Source of the DNA: Crocodylus rhombifer
Taxonomy: Eukaryota; Chordata; Crocodylia; Crocodylidae
Assembly (NCBI GenBank): GCA_038503035.1
Contig: JAVSML010001068.1
Span: 1 to 64,000 of the forward strand
DNA: 64,000 bases
Reading direction: 5' to 3'
In this document: piece after piece, positions 35,283-46,861 of the stretch
Layout of the letters: each line of letters starts with the position of its first letter
Position numbering within the stretch: the stretch's first letter is position 1
The notes under the pieces: model-generated
Database searches by the model: none
Told to the model about the DNA's origin: nothing
The model's input: only the letters and a program-made list of their open reading frames with translations
Program-made: the position numbers and the translations under genes

Positions 35283-36300
35283 TCAAATGACTCCAGCCAG
35301 GTAGGCATCAAGCCTCTTCTTAAAGACCCCCAGGGTAGGAGCCAGCACCACTTCCCTTGGAAGTTGGTTCCAGATCCTAGCCGCCCTGACTGTGAAGTAG
35401 TTCTTATGGATGTCTAATCTGAACCTACTCTCCAGCAACTTGTGGCCATTATTCCTTGTTATGCCAGGGGGCACTAGGGGTAACAAGGTCTCTCCCAAAC
35501 CCTTCTGGTCCCCCCTAGTGAGTTTATTAGACGGTCACCAGGTCCCCCCTCAGCCTTCTCTTGTGAAGGCTGAACAGGTTCAGGTCCCATAGTCTCTCAT
35601 TGTACCGTCTGCCCTGTTGTTCCTGGATCATGCGGGTGGCCCTCCTCTGGACCCTGTCAATGTTGTCCACTTCCCTCCTGAAGTGGCGTGCACAGAACTG
35701 GACACAGTACTCCAGCTGTGGCCTGACCGGTGTCGCGTAGAGGGGGAGGATCACCTCCTTGGCCCTACTTGAGATGTAACTGTGGATGCACAACAAGATC
35801 TGGTTAGCCCTGCCAACTGTGACCTCGCATTGTCGGCCCATGTTCATCTTGGAGTCAATAATGACTCCAAGATGCCTTTCCGCCTCCGTGCTCTCAAGAA
35901 GGGAGTTTCCCATCTTATAAGTGTGCTGCCGGTTACTACTGTCCGAGTAATATTGTCAGTATTGAAACACATCCTGTTTTTGTTAGCCCACCACTGTAAC
36001 CTATCCAGGTCTTGCTGCAGTCTTTCCCTCTCTACTAGCATGCTCACCTCACCCCAAATTTTGGTATTATCAGCAAATTTAAACAGGTCACTTTTCACCC
36101 CATCGTCCAAATTGCTGATAAAGAAATTGAACAGCACAGGCCCAAGGACCGAGCCTTGGGGCACTCCACTGCCCACTTCCCGCCAGGTCGAATATGACCC
36201 ATCCACCACCACTCTCTGAGTACGACCCTTCAGCCAATCTGCAATCCATCTGACTGTGTAGGCATCAATGCCACAGTCGCCTAGTTTTTTAATGAGGATT
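35283..36300 (-). pseudogene. CR1 ORF2 RT C-terminal half (copy 7)
   Basis: Continues after the insert: [60 protein letters not shown]. The box is FADN at 36066-36077, with Asn replacing the second catalytic Asp. The thumb follows, then a frame change near 35940, SKMNMGRQCEVTV, RPQLEYCVQFCARHF and LFSLHKRRLRGDLVTV. After a further stop it ends with WNQLPREVVLAPTLGVF and a stop at 35283. Confidence 0.92.
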
Positions 36301-36716
36301 TCATAGATTTTGTAGACATTAGGGCTGGAAGGGACCTTGGAAGTTCATCGAGTCCAGCCCCCTACCCAAAGGGCAGGAAGTCAGCTGGGGTCATAGGATC
36401 CCAATTGGCTCTTGAAGGTGTTCAATGTAGGTGCTTGAACCACTTCCAATGGCAGGCTGTTCCAGACCCTGGGGGCTCGGACAGTAAAGAAATTCTTCCT
36501 TATGTCCAGCCTGAAACGGTCTCGCAGTAGTTTATGACCGTTTGACATCGTCATCCCTTGGGGTGTTCTGGTGAACCAAAGTTACCCAGATCCTGGTGGT
36601 CACCCCTGATAAACTTATAGGTGGCCATCAGATCACCCCTGAGCCTGAGCTTTTCTAGGCTAAAGAGCCCCATGGCTCTCAGCCTGTCGTCATAAGGTCT
36701 GTAGCCTGTCATCGTA
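36301..36716 (-). mobile_element. Nested CR1 3' fragment inside RT of copy 7
   Basis: A 416-bp minus-strand CR1 end with the C-terminal phrases LRAMGLFSLEKLRLRGDLMATYKFI. The tail, in sense, is 'aatctatgaaa'. Host target aggat appears at 36295-36299 and 36717-36721. Host RT continues from SHPIL to IKKLGDCG once the insert is removed. It is the same subfamily as copy 10 (62123-63862). Confidence 0.93.
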
Positions 36717-36719
36717 AGG

Positions 36720-37795
36720 ATGGGGTGGGAGACGGTGTTAAAGGCCTTGCTGAAGTCCAGAAAGACTACATCTATGGTGTCACTTGATCCAATGCTTTTG
36801 TGACCTGATAATAAAAGGCAATCAGGTTGGTCTGACATGACCTGCCCCTAATGAAACCGTGCTGGTTGCCCTTGTGCATCATCCCTGAAGCCAGCCCATC
36901 GCAGATGTGCTCCTTGATGATCTTCTCAAAGAGTTTCTCTAGGATTGAGGTAAGACTGATGGGCCTATAGTTGCTCAGGTCCTCCCTCCTCCCTTTTTAA
37001 AGATGGGGACCACGTTGGCTATCTTCCAATCATCTGGCACCTGGCCCGAGCACCATGAGCTCTCGTAAAGCCGTGCCAAGGGCCCTGCAATAACCCCTGC
37101 TAGCTCCCTCAACAACCTGGGGTGGAGAGCATCTGGACCTGCTGATTTGAACACGTCCAGCCCCTCCAGAAGCTCTCTAACCTGGTCCTCCCCAACCTGA
37201 AGTCTGGAGGTGTTCCCCTCGAGTCCAACTTGCATCATGGTGGGGAAGTCCCGGTCCCTGCACAAGAAAATGGAGGTGAAGAATTGGTTAAAGAGGTCTC
37301 CTTTCTCCTTTGGTGCAACCACCAGATTGCCCAGAGTATCTTGCAGGGGCCCCACATTTCCTGGTGCTTTCTTCATCCTCCCTATATATTTGAAAAAGGA
37401 CTTTTTCTTATCTTTGATTTTGGACGCTAGTCCTAGCTCTACGTCCACCTTAGCTTTCCTGACAGCTCCCCTGCAGACCCGAGCAGAGGAGGTATACTCC
37501 TCTTTGGTGATAGCACCCCCTTTCCACTAGGTGTACATCGCCTTTTTGGCAATCAAGCATTCCTGGACGCCCTTAGTGAGCCAGGGGGGCTTTCGGGCAC
37601 TCTTTCCCCCCTTGCTTCTTGTTGGGATGGTCACCCCTTGGTCCCTGAGTATCATTTCCTTAAGGAACGACCACTCGTCTTGGACACTGAGATCCCCTGC
37701 TCTCGAGAACCCCAGCACCTCTCTCACTAATCTCCTCACCTGTCTTGCTCGGGTGGTGTCTCCTCGTCTTCCTGTGGCCCCCTCCCCTGGTGAGG
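36720..37795 (-). pseudogene. CR1 ORF2 linker and RT N-terminal half (copy 7)
   Basis: It starts just after the ORF1 stop, but with the linker that normally follows the endonuclease (RRLVREVLGFSRAGDLSVQ, PPWLTKGVQECLIAKKAMY). The endonuclease, about 750 bp in copy 8, is therefore deleted. Then follow the KKSFFKYIGRMKK and FKSAGPDALHPRLLRELAG blocks, VPIFKKGGG, a frameshift near 36995, a [16 protein letters not shown] block, and VVFLDFSKAFNTVSHPIL, where the nested insert lies. Confidence 0.9.
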
Positions 37796-38040
37796 CTAGT
37801 TTAAAGCTCGCTGTACATGATCAGCCAACCTGGAAGAGAAGACACGCTTGCCTTTAGGAGAGAGGTGAAGCCCATCCCACCCCAGCAAGTCCCCTGCCTG
37901 AAAGCATGGGTCATTATCTAGGAACCCAAGGCCTGCCTGGCGGCACCAACTGCGTAAGCACCGGTTGATCTCACCAATGCAGGCCTCGTGTCGCCGTCCC
38001 TGCCTACTCAGCAGAAGAAGAGAAGAGAATACCACCTGCA
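37796..38040 (-). pseudogene. CR1 ORF1 esterase C-terminus (copy 7)
   Basis: Continuation of ORF1 beyond the nested insert: VVFSSLLLLSRQGR, then a helical region (INRCLRSWCRQAGLGFLD). The catalytic block V follows as GWDGLHLSPKGKRVFSSRLA, and the protein ends VQRALN with a stop. The DGLH motif supplies the catalytic Asp and His of SGNH esterases. Confidence 0.9.
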
Positions 38041-38877
38041 CTGGATGAGGGGGTAGAAAGCACCCTGTTCAAGTTTGCTGATGACACTAAGATGTGGGGG
38101 GATGTGGGTGCACTAGAAGGGTGCAATAGGCTACAAGCTGACCTTGACAGGTTGCAACGGTGGGCGGATGAGAATAGGATGGGGTTTAACACTGATAAGT
38201 GCAAGGTGTTGCACATGGGGAGGAAGAACCGGCACCACACTTACAGGTTGGGGAACTCCCCTCTTGCCAGCACGGAGACAGAAAAGGATCTTGGAGTCGT
38301 CATTGACTCCACGATGAACATGGGCCGGCAGTGTGGGGAGGCAGTCAAGAAGGCCAACCGTACCCTGTCCTGCATCCACAGATGCATCTCGAGCAGGTCC
38401 AGGGAGGTGATCCTCCCCCTCTATGCGGCACTGGTCAGGCCGCAGCTGGAGTACTGCGTCCAGTTCTGGGCGCCACACTTCAAGAGGGACGTGGACGATA
38501 TGGAAAGAATTCAGAGGAGGGCCACTCGTATGATCAGGGGTCAGCAGGGCAGGCCTTATGAGGAGAGGCTACGGGACCTGAACCTGTTTAGCCTCCACAA
38601 GAGAAGGTTAAGGGGGGACCTTGTGGCCTGCTACAAACTGGTCAGGGGGGATCAGCAGGTATTGGGGGAGTCCCTGTTCCCCCGTGTGCTGCCAGGAGTG
38701 ACCAGGAATAACGGTCACAAGCTGGCGGAGGGTAAGTTTAGATTAGATATTAGGAGGCGCTACTTCACAGTCAGGGCGGCTAGGGCCTGGAACCGGCTTC
38801 CAGGGGAAGTGGTGCAGGCTCCTAGCCTGGGGATTTTTAAAAGGAAGTTAGATGAGCACCTTGCCGGGGTCATCTGA
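38041..38877 (+). pseudogene. CR1 ORF2 C-terminal fragment, uninterrupted
   Basis: From the insertion edge at 38041 the frame [19 protein letters not shown] is open through 38877, ending at the natural ORF2 stop after HLAGVI. FADD is intact. It contains the thumb (LQADLDRLQRWADENRMGF), RPQLEYCVQFWAPHF, NLFSLHKRRLRGDLVACYK, VTRNNGHKLAEGKF and WNRLPGEVV. It is the only long ORF2 segment here with no stop or frameshift, but it lacks endonuclease and most of RT. Confidence 0.93.
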
Positions 38878-38961
38878 CCCCGGTGCTCTTTCCTGCCAAG
38901 GCAGGGGGTCGGACTAGATGATCTACCTAGGTCCCTTCCGACTCTAGCTACTATGAACCTA
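38041..38961 (+). mobile_element. Nested CR1 LINE inside ORF1 of copy 7
   Basis: A 921-bp plus-strand CR1 3' fragment, from the RT palm to the tail 'actatgaacctatg'. The 4-base target tgca is present on both sides (38037-38040 and 38962-38965). Removing the insert and one tgca restores the host codons of ORF1. It is one of the youngest-looking copies because its ORF is intact. Confidence 0.95.
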
Positions 38962-38962
38962 T

Positions 38963-39620
38963 GCACCCCCGTCTCCTTAAGCTTGTCCCCCAGAGCCTCG
39001 AATTCCTTCATAATGCAGTCAGGGTTACCCCTGGCCACATCATTAGTTCCTATGTGGAAGACAACCATGGGGTACTGGTCTTCAAGTCGGATGTAGGCTG
39101 GGATCCTCTCCGTGATGTCCCTAACCCGAGCCCCAGGCATGAAGCAGACCTCTCGCACCATGGGGTCAGGCCAGCAGATGGGACCTTCCAGTCCTCGTAG
39201 GATGGAGTCTCTGATGATGAGGACCTGGAATTTTTTCCTGCTGGTGTTCATTCTCTGCCCATTCCTTGTCATGTGGAGAGTGGCATCGTCCCTGCCAAAG
39301 GCAATTTTTCTGTCTTTCTCCATCACAGCTGCCAAGGCATCAAACCTGTTCCCCAGGTGAACCTGAGGAGCTTCCACCACTCTAGGCCTAGCAGCTCCAG
39401 ATTTGGACACCTTCTGCCACTCCTGTGTTAGATACAGCTGCTGTGGGGGCTGTACAGTGGGCGACCAGGCCTGCAGAGAACAGAGATTGGCATCAATTTC
39501 ATCTTCTGCATCCCTGATCCCCCTCAGCCTGCTCACTTCAGCCTGGAGCTCCCTCACCTGCTCCTCCAGGGCCCTAAGTCATGCACAGGAGGGACAGGCA
39601 AGGGGACCACCAGGCCCCAC
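38963..39620 (-). pseudogene. CR1 ORF1, N-terminal and esterase part (copy 7)
   Basis: About 198 residues of ORF1 are open from 39557 down to the nested insertion. They begin with a probable coiled coil (RELQAEVSRLRGIRDAEDEI). A variable linker follows, then an SGNH-type esterase domain. Visible are VLIIRDSIL (block I, with Arg where Gly of GDS is usual) and HIGTNDVARGNPD (block III, GxND intact), up to LGDKLKETGV at the break. CR1 ORF1 proteins carry this esterase after coiled-coil or zinc-finger segments and act as RNA-binding chaperones. The reading frame then runs into antisense of the inserted CR1. Confidence 0.88.
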
Positions 39621-40066
39621 CCCCCCAGGAACCCACTGAGCCCCCCCCACAGATAGGGGGGCAAGGGACTGCCAACCCCGCCATGAGCTCCATCTGGGTG
39701 GAGGCCTCAGAAGAGCCCATGGGAGGCGGCAGCACCAGGGTGGGGCCCCTGGCAGCCGCATTCCGTGTCTGTACCATGTCTGCAGAGCTGCACTTACTGC
39801 TTTTGCTCACTGGAGGTGCCGCTCTGGGCAGCTACCTCATGCCTGCCTTACGCAAATGCCGGCACGCCCTTACAGAGTGTGCATGTTTGCACACACTGTT
39901 CACGCGTAGCTCAGGAGCATGGCTCCCCGTCGGGCGACTTAAGAGGGCTCCGTAGGGCTTCCCCTCTGGATCCGCCTCAGCTGTCCTATACCCTCTGCCC
40001 CACTGACCTTAGGGGGAAACAGCTGTTGCCGCCCTCACCGCTGTCCGCTCCTGCTCCCCAACTGCC
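39570..40066 (-). promoter_or_regulatory. CR1 5'UTR region (copy 7)
   Basis: GC-rich sequence preceding the recognisable ORF1 body. It shares with copy 8 the blocks 'cccctaaggt.agtggggcag', 'tgctcctgagct' and 'ctctgtaagggcg' (all in CR1 sense), so it is likely the element's 5' leader with its internal promoter. No promoter motif is specifically identified. Part of it may encode the N-terminal cysteine-containing segment of ORF1. Confidence 0.65.
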
Positions 40067-40069
40067 CTG

Positions 40070-41870
40070 TGTTTGTGATGTGCTGCCATACATTGTTAAA
40101 TTGCTGCTAATTTTCCAGGGAGCATTTTAATAGTAGGCATAATTATAATAATTAGGCCCACACACATTTACAGGCAGTTAATAATTAATCAGAGCTTTTA
40201 ACTGTATTCCATAAGTGACTTATGTAATAGACAAATGGAATCATTACCAGTGAATAACCAAGCTCTTCCTGATGTTCTCAGATCATTCTCTGCACTCTCT
40301 TGTAGATGTTCCAGACACTCTGGTTCAAGTTCTGGAAGTTCCAAGAGATCTAATTCTATAAAAATAAATATCTTGCAGTTTGCATTACATTCTTCTGTTT
40401 TAGAAACACAGAAATGTAACAGACTTTGACACCACTGTTTAGTATTATAACACTAGTTTTAGTTTATCCACCACTATGTCTTGCTTACTCTCCTGTATTT
40501 TATAGCTACGGAGGGCACAATTCACAAGATTAATTCAAATTATCTGCTACAAGAAATATTTTAGCTCCCATTTTAAATCAAACTAATGCAGTGAGAAAAG
40601 AATGCCATTAAATTTAATGTCTATGCTGTATTGAAGATAAATCTCCATACTGAGCTTGGGAAATTTTGTAAAGATCAGCAGTAGCAGTGTGATTGAATTC
40701 TATTGTTTTTTCCACTAGTCTCATTACTTTGTAGCCCTGAATATTTAATGGAATAGACTACTGGCTTGGACCACATTTCTGTCCAGTCAAGCCAGAAGGC
40801 ATTCTGAATTGCATTTCTCCTAGGCTTTGCTACATACTGGAAACAAAATTGCTTCTGTAATACCAAGTCTTGTACCATTTCACTACTAATTCTGATTCTT
40901 CCCCAAATACTTCCCTTTCTAAGTACCCTCCATTTCAAACACAGGTCATCTAGTTTGGGTATTAGATTAAAAGTAAGAACTCAGAAGGTTTATTTTTAGT
41001 TTTGCCACCAACTCACTGTATGACCCCTGGCAAATCTAATAATCTTTCTTTGTTTCAGTTTGCTCATCTCTAAAATGGCTGGGATAAATAGATGTGTTTT
41101 GCTGAGCTGAATTTCAATATTTATTGAACCTGCAAATCAATAAGTTAGCAAGTAATAATAAATCTTTATAGTCACTGAAACAACAAGTTTAGTGCCTGCT
41201 TTGTACCTTCAACAGTCAGGATCAGTTGAACTGACAGGCTACAATTCCATCTAAATTCCAACCCTTGCCATCTGCAGGTATTTTTGCAACACCTTGGCTT
41301 CCTGACACCACAGATGAAAACCTCAGCAGTATCAAACAACCCTTTTATCCTTTCAAGTGCCAATCAGGATGTGCAAATGCAATCCAATTGTTTAACATTA
41401 CTCCAGACCTCAGGGACCCAATTATCCCATCAGTTGTATATGTGGAACTCTAATTAACATTATTGTAATAAAATTAGTTGATGATTGTAGCACAGGTCAG
41501 GAATTAATTTTTTTTTAAACCACATCCTCAGCTGGCATTAGCTGTCATAGCTCCACTGACTTAAAGGCAATATACATTCACTAGGGTCTTCCCCAATAGT
41601 GTTAACATGGTAATATTATTCAAGTTGTAGATGTTTTTGTTATTGTTAATAATATGCACAAGAAGAAACTCCTTGGTTGTGGTGAGTTAGGTGCTATCAC
41701 ACTAATGTCCTGACTCTCAAAAGTAATGAGCCCTCCCACATCCCAAGGGTTTCAATAAGACTCAACAAATGGTCTTCATGGAACTTATGGTGATACTTCC
41801 AATTCCTGCAGTGATAGTGCAGTACAGAGTCAGTTGAATTATCACTATGTTAATACAGAGTATGCCTACA
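40070..41870. other. Unique AT-rich stretch
   Basis: No gene, RNA or recognised repeat. Confidence 0.5.
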
Positions 41871-41873
41871 CTG

Positions 41874-42128
41874 GGTGTGTCTACACAAGGCGCTAACTGC
41901 GCAGTAGCATAATAATACTGAGCAGTAGCGAGCCAGGCAAAAGCCATGCTAATACACTATTGTGCAGTAGTATTAGGCAACAGTGCAATAAGTGTCACTA
42001 CAAACCCATGCACCAGTGCTACTGCGCAGTAGCATGAGTTACTGCTCATTGATTTAATACTTAGTTATCCAAGTACTAAACTTAATGTGCTGTGACTATA
42101 GTGCATTAATGAATGTGTAGACGCACCC
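41874..42128. mobile_element. Small TIR element (GGGC..GTCTACACA family), copy 2
   Basis: A 255-bp element with ends gggtgtgtctacaca and, inverted, gggtgcgtctacaca, matching at 14 of 15 positions. It is flanked by act on both sides (41871-41873 and 42129-42131). Inside are repeated palindromic ctactgcgcagtag motifs. No ORF. The best-preserved copy of the family here. Confidence 0.85.
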
Positions 42129-42131
42129 ACT

Positions 42132-42570
42132 GCTACCAAGAACTACTCCCAGACTTATCCTTCTGCCCAGATTCCTCCCCAGCCATTCACATTAGAAACA
42201 TTTTACTTTAGCTTGTCCTCAGCAGGTTACCCTTGGAAGCTCTCCTAAGTATCAGGGCCTGGGGCTGAATTTCCCTCTATCCTGCCTCCCCCCCAGTAAA
42301 AAACTGCATTTTATAGCACTGGAATTCCACAACTGGCCCCAGCATCACCCCATTTCTTGTCTTTACTGTAGCAAAACCCCCAGTTGTTCTTTTTTTATTA
42401 TTTAAAAACACATTCCCTCCTCTTCCCCTAACCATTTCTGTCTTTTTCTCTCCCTCTCTATTCCCTATAGATAAGTATGAGTTAAACACACATTTTATTT
42501 TGGTAGCAAGTTGTATTTGTTTTGGGGTTTTTTCCTCCTCCTTTTCAAATAAGTGCCTTGTTATGGATAT
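42132..42570. other. Unique stretch
   Basis: No feature recognised. Confidence 0.5.
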
Positions 42571-42574
42571 CCAC

Positions 42575-43500
42575 TGTTTTATATTGTATAATTATTATGT
42601 TTATATTGATTTTTACTGTTTTATATTACTGTTTTACTGATACTATATGATTTAGGGCTACATATGTAAGTTAGCATAAGTCATGTCAAGTTTCCATTTT
42701 GTTTGTCAAGTCTCCACCTTGTATCCCCTGACTGGGCATACCCTATTGTAACTGTGTGTTACCCTTTTGTAACTGTGCGACTCATACCTACCCCTCCAAT
42801 GTAACTTGGTTCCTGAATGAATGGGGATGAATGAGAGACAATGGCAATAGGTCTAAAAATAGCTCACTCAGAATGACTGAACCATCAACTTCACGAGCCA
42901 ACCATCACCCAGCATTGACCCTCCCTGGCTCAAGACTTGAAAGAAAAAGACTGCTGCAGATCCCACACAAGTCAGCATTCTAGACACTTTAAACTGCATG
43001 TCCTGACCTGGAATGCACATGCTCAGTGCACCAGGGGCTGGCCCTTGCCTGGGCAGGCCCACTGCCACTGCGGTCACAGAAGGTCTGCCCCTATAAAAGG
43101 GGACAGTGAAAACAGACCAGTGGGGATGCCATCTTCACCTGGACCAGACCTGCTCCATGTCATGCTGCCTATCAACCCAGAGGCCCTGCCAGTGACCCCC
43201 TGGACAACACCTGCTGGACAAAGATCCCGACTGGCCATCGAGGACCCCCTTCCAGCCTGGATAGGTAGCTATCACCCCCACCCTCTCTTCAACCAAGGAC
43301 TTGAACTCTGTTTCTCTTACCTACCTGGACTCCAACCCTTCCATTGAGTCTCTTTCTACTGCTGCCATTGTGAGTGCGTGTATGCATATGTGTGTGTGCG
43401 TGTGTGAGAACCAATAACATCATGGGGCTATGTAGTCTGTGTTGTCTGTTTAATAAACCTGTTATTTTGAAACCCTGAGTTGGGTTTTTGTCTGTTTCCA
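42575..43500 (+). mobile_element. Solo LTR of an endogenous retrovirus-type element
   Basis: A 926-bp segment that starts tgttttatat and ends ctgtttcca. It is flanked by ccac on both sides (42571-42574 and 43501-43504); a 4-bp duplication is typical of gammaretrovirus-like (ERV1) elements. A TATA box lies at 43092-43098 (ctataaaagg) and a polyadenylation signal AATAAA at 43452-43457. There is no internal retroviral sequence beside it, so recombination to a solo LTR is likely. The 5' boundary could be shifted because the left part is low in complexity. Confidence 0.65.
43092..43098 (+). promoter_or_regulatory. TATA box of the LTR
   Basis: tataaaa, followed by gggg, about 360 bases upstream of AATAAA inside the LTR. 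This is a plausible core promoter of the former provirus. Confidence 0.65.
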
Positions 43501-43504
43501 CCAC

Positions 43505-44407
43505 CACTTATTTGCTCCCTGATCTCCCAGCTGTCTGCCTCAGTTTCCAGCCCCAATCTCCCAGGTTTCTTCCTCAGTTTCTTTCCTGGCTGTCTCCTCC
43601 TTGCCACCGGACTTTTCCCCTTGCACCAGTGACCTCGAGTAACCCTGGGGCCACTTGACCTTAAGTAACCCCAGCTCCCATCCAGTCTGCTGGTTCTAAT
43701 CCTAGCCCCAGCAACTTTCACTCCTGGCACTTTCACTATGTTATTTTAACCCCCAGCTCCCTCCTTCCCCTCCTTGTGAAGATCTTTGACCCTTGATTAT
43801 CCTTCCCATAGTCACCAGGCACCCTAGGTATCCCATGTACCCTAAGCACACACATATATCTCACAACACCCAAGTTAGGAACTCACCTGTGTGTATGTGT
43901 AGGTGGGTGGTTTGTGTGTGAACTTACATACATGTCATCATGTGTGTGATCTATGAATTAGTGATCCATGCATGTGTATTGGGTGTGCGGGTACTGATAA
44001 TTGATTTTTGTTTAACTTTTGGTGTGTATAGGTGCTTGAATTGGTGATAGGTGTGTGTGTGTGTGTCTAGGCTGGTAATTTTGGATATGTGTGTGTGCCT
44101 GAATTGGTAGTGTGTGGGTGCATGTGCCTAGTGCATGTGTATGTGCCTAATTGATTTTTGAGTGTGTGTATGTCCAATTGTACACCACGTCTTCCTGTCT
44201 GTCAGTGCGATATTGAGATCCTGAGCATTGGCCTGACCCCACAGGGCAACACTGCTACTCCTAATTAGACTTGAACATGTAGCGGACCAGGAGTTCCAAG
44301 GTAATATACATGGGTAGAAGTGGCACAGGGAACTTGAGGCACCTGAGGGCAAGCCTTCAGCTTGTTTCAGAATAGGGGGCTAAACATACACCCAAGTACC
44401 AGAAACA
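43505..44407. other. Stretch with GT-rich simple sequence
   Basis: No gene. From about 43888 to 44175 the sequence is dominated by imperfect gt, gtat and gtgc repeats. Confidence 0.6.
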
Positions 44408-44415
44408 GTCTAGAG

Positions 44416-44691
44416 CAGTGGTTCTCAAATTTTTTTTTGAGGCACACTTGAAAATTGCTGAGGGTCTTGGCAGACCACTTACTAAACTGTTTTTGTTCTA
44501 CAAATCAAAGCGCACAACTCATATTTTAACATCAGGAGTCTTATCTTTCTAATGCAATAGATGTGCCTGGTTTTTTTAAGCAAAGTTCTGGGAAGTCAGG
44601 TGTAATGTTTGTCAACTTTAGCCCTGAGTCACCTTTCTGCGGACCACCTGAATGGAGCTTGTGGACCAGTGGTAGCCTCTGGTCTAGAGGC
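44416..44691. mobile_element. Non-autonomous hAT element with perfect 8-bp duplication
   Basis: A 276-bp element whose ends are cagtggttctcaa and, inverted, cagaggctaccac. It is flanked by identical 8-mers gtctagag (44408-44415 and 44692-44699), the diagnostic hAT target duplication. No transposase is encoded. Confidence 0.9.
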
Positions 44692-44699
44692 ACTGGCAG

Positions 44700-46859
44700 C
44701 TCTCCACATGCCAGTTCACCCTGCTAAAAGTCATTGTGTGCACTGTAGAGTTACGTTGGCACTGTACACCATTGTATTTAAGTTGCTTCTAGCTGAGACC
44801 GTCTCAGTTTCTTTGGGTTCTGCTGAAAAATGCATCTTCAAACAATGTGGACATGTTTTGTCCTTTGAAACTTTCTATGAATGGTTGATCAAATGTCTCT
44901 TACTCTTGCACTTACTCTCTTATGACCTATGAAACTGAGATTAATGTGACATTAATGACTAACAAAGCAAGAACAATAATTCTTCTTCTGAAATGTGATG
45001 TCACCTTCCTGAGTCATGTACATTCTAGGAAGGTCTTGGAAGCCCCATGAATATGCAGGATCTAGGCTAGCATTACACTTCACAGGAACCCTCCTTCTCA
45101 GCCCAGGGCACTATTCTGGGTAACAACACCGACATATTGAAAATAGTGTGTCAGTACTCAGTGTTACTTAGCTAACTTTTCCTTTTATGGTTTTGCCAAA
45201 TCAATGTTCCAAGCAATTTCTTATGCTTTAGTAAAGCAGTATCAACTGTATCAGATTTATAATGAAGCCAGAAGTGGATACCCTCCTAACTAACATTACC
45301 CAGAAGTCCTTCTTTACACTGCATAAAATACATAAAATAGAAAAATTTCATATCCTCTCTAATATATTTATATTACAATATGACTTGGATGCTCCAGATC
45401 TGTCAGAGTTCCATCACACTGGACACTGTACAGATACATAATAGGCCCTAAGAATGCATGGCTTATATTAATATAGTTTGTATGCCTGATCAAAAAGAAA
45501 TTATCTGATTTTTTTATGTGCTGGTCATTCACAACATATTTTGAAGTTATTATTCATTTAGAGCTTGGTCCTACCCCCAACCAATCTGTTGGAAAGACTC
45601 TGACTGATTTCAGTGGGCCTTCCTTTAGCTTGGCTGGGCATAAGTTTGCTTGTGGATATAAAACACAAATTGCTGCATGCCAGATAGGATGAGTTACAAT
45701 GCTCCAGCAAGTCTAGTGACAGATTTATGTACAAAAAACTGGCAAAGTAATCTGGTGGCAGGCAATGACAGAACAAAACTTGGGAGCTGGGGAAGTAGAG
45801 AACTTTGACTTCCTTTCACACAAGTCCTTTGAAAAAGGTCACAGAGCTGCCTTAGATTTTGCTTGGAGAGCTCAATTTATTTAGAAATCAAGATAGATTG
45901 ATGCTGTTCCCTGGGAATGCAGATTTTGAACAATAAACCCAGGAGCCCTTATCTACTGAATTTCGTCTCTTCAACACATCCACCCTGGGCTAATTTTAGG
46001 TCTGCCTCCTCCATATCCTGCTATGCTTTGTTTTTCCTCCCATTCAGTTCTGATTTCCTATTACACGGTGTCCTTTTAGCACACATTTTACACTTATGAC
46101 GCATCTGTTCTCATTTTGCTCCTGCAAGTGCCTAAACGATCGCTAAATTCATCTGGAAGGAATTCTGAGTGCAGAACAGGTGCAAAATAAGATTATAAGT
46201 AATGAAACAAGAGAAAGAAATCAGGGAATAATTTTTGCTCAGTCAGGAGTTGCCTAATATATGAAAAGCCATTGCTTGGGTATGACAGACTTCTCATTTT
46301 TACAATTTAAAAAATGAATCCTTATGACTTAGCACATTGTAAGAAAGTTTGGAAGCAGGAAATATTTATTCTTAGTGGCTGACTGTCTGAGTTTTGTTAA
46401 TGGAGTCTGGGGATGTTAAAGTTTGGATGGGAAAAATATATATCTTTTTTAATCCTAAAGGTAACATAGGACTAAATATAAATGTGGAGAAGTTTTTGGA
46501 GAATAATCATTTTTGCTTTGCCACCAGCAGTACTGCATATGACACTTAAGCAATCCAATTTTGCAGAGGGTAGACTTAAAATATACTGCTCGATTTTGAT
46601 TTTACTAGCATAAGTTTTACATCTCTGTGATGCTGCATGTCTTTTTGTATTGCTCCAGCTTTTAGAAAGAACACCCCAGAAGACTAGTTCTACCATATGA
46701 ACATTTTTTTACTTGGCTTAGTGGCATTACACTGGGCTTGCTTTCCTCCCTAGGGACAGAAGTTACACATACAGCAATTTAAGTAACTGGTTGAATGTAG
46801 TATCAGATTTAACTGATCTTGGTCAATCTGGTTTATGTAACTTCTGTTGTAGACCCCTA
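44700..46859. other. Unique stretch
   Basis: No gene, RNA or recognised repeat in 2.2 kb. Confidence 0.5.
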
Positions 46860-46861
46860 TG

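Larger units (their letters stand above)
35204..40066 (-). mobile_element. CR1 LINE copy 7, near full length, with two nested CR1s
   Basis: A minus-strand CR1 with 5'UTR, ORF1, most of ORF2 and 3' end. It is interrupted by 36301-36716 (same strand) and 38041-38961 (opposite strand). Host sequence is continuous across both breaks when aligned with other copies. The 5' part (39570-40066) aligns with 48000-48500 of copy 8. The endonuclease is missing. The 3' end (35204-35300, 'agaataacagaagtagggtc') belongs to the same subfamily as the fragment nested at 62473-62779. Confidence 0.92.

Noticed and set aside
38131..38478. Antisense ORFs within CR1 copies (many, 60-130 residues)
   Set aside because: These are shadows of the conserved ORF2 reading frame on the opposite strand and recur at the same place in several copies.
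38760..39557. 265-residue minus-strand ORF as a single protein
   Set aside because: Only about the first 198 codons are CR1 ORF1. The rest is antisense of the nested CR1 beginning at 38962, so the ORF is a chimera created by insertion.
43888..44175. CRISPR-like or satellite array
   Set aside because: The repeats are imperfect GT/GTAT simple sequence without spacer-repeat structure.
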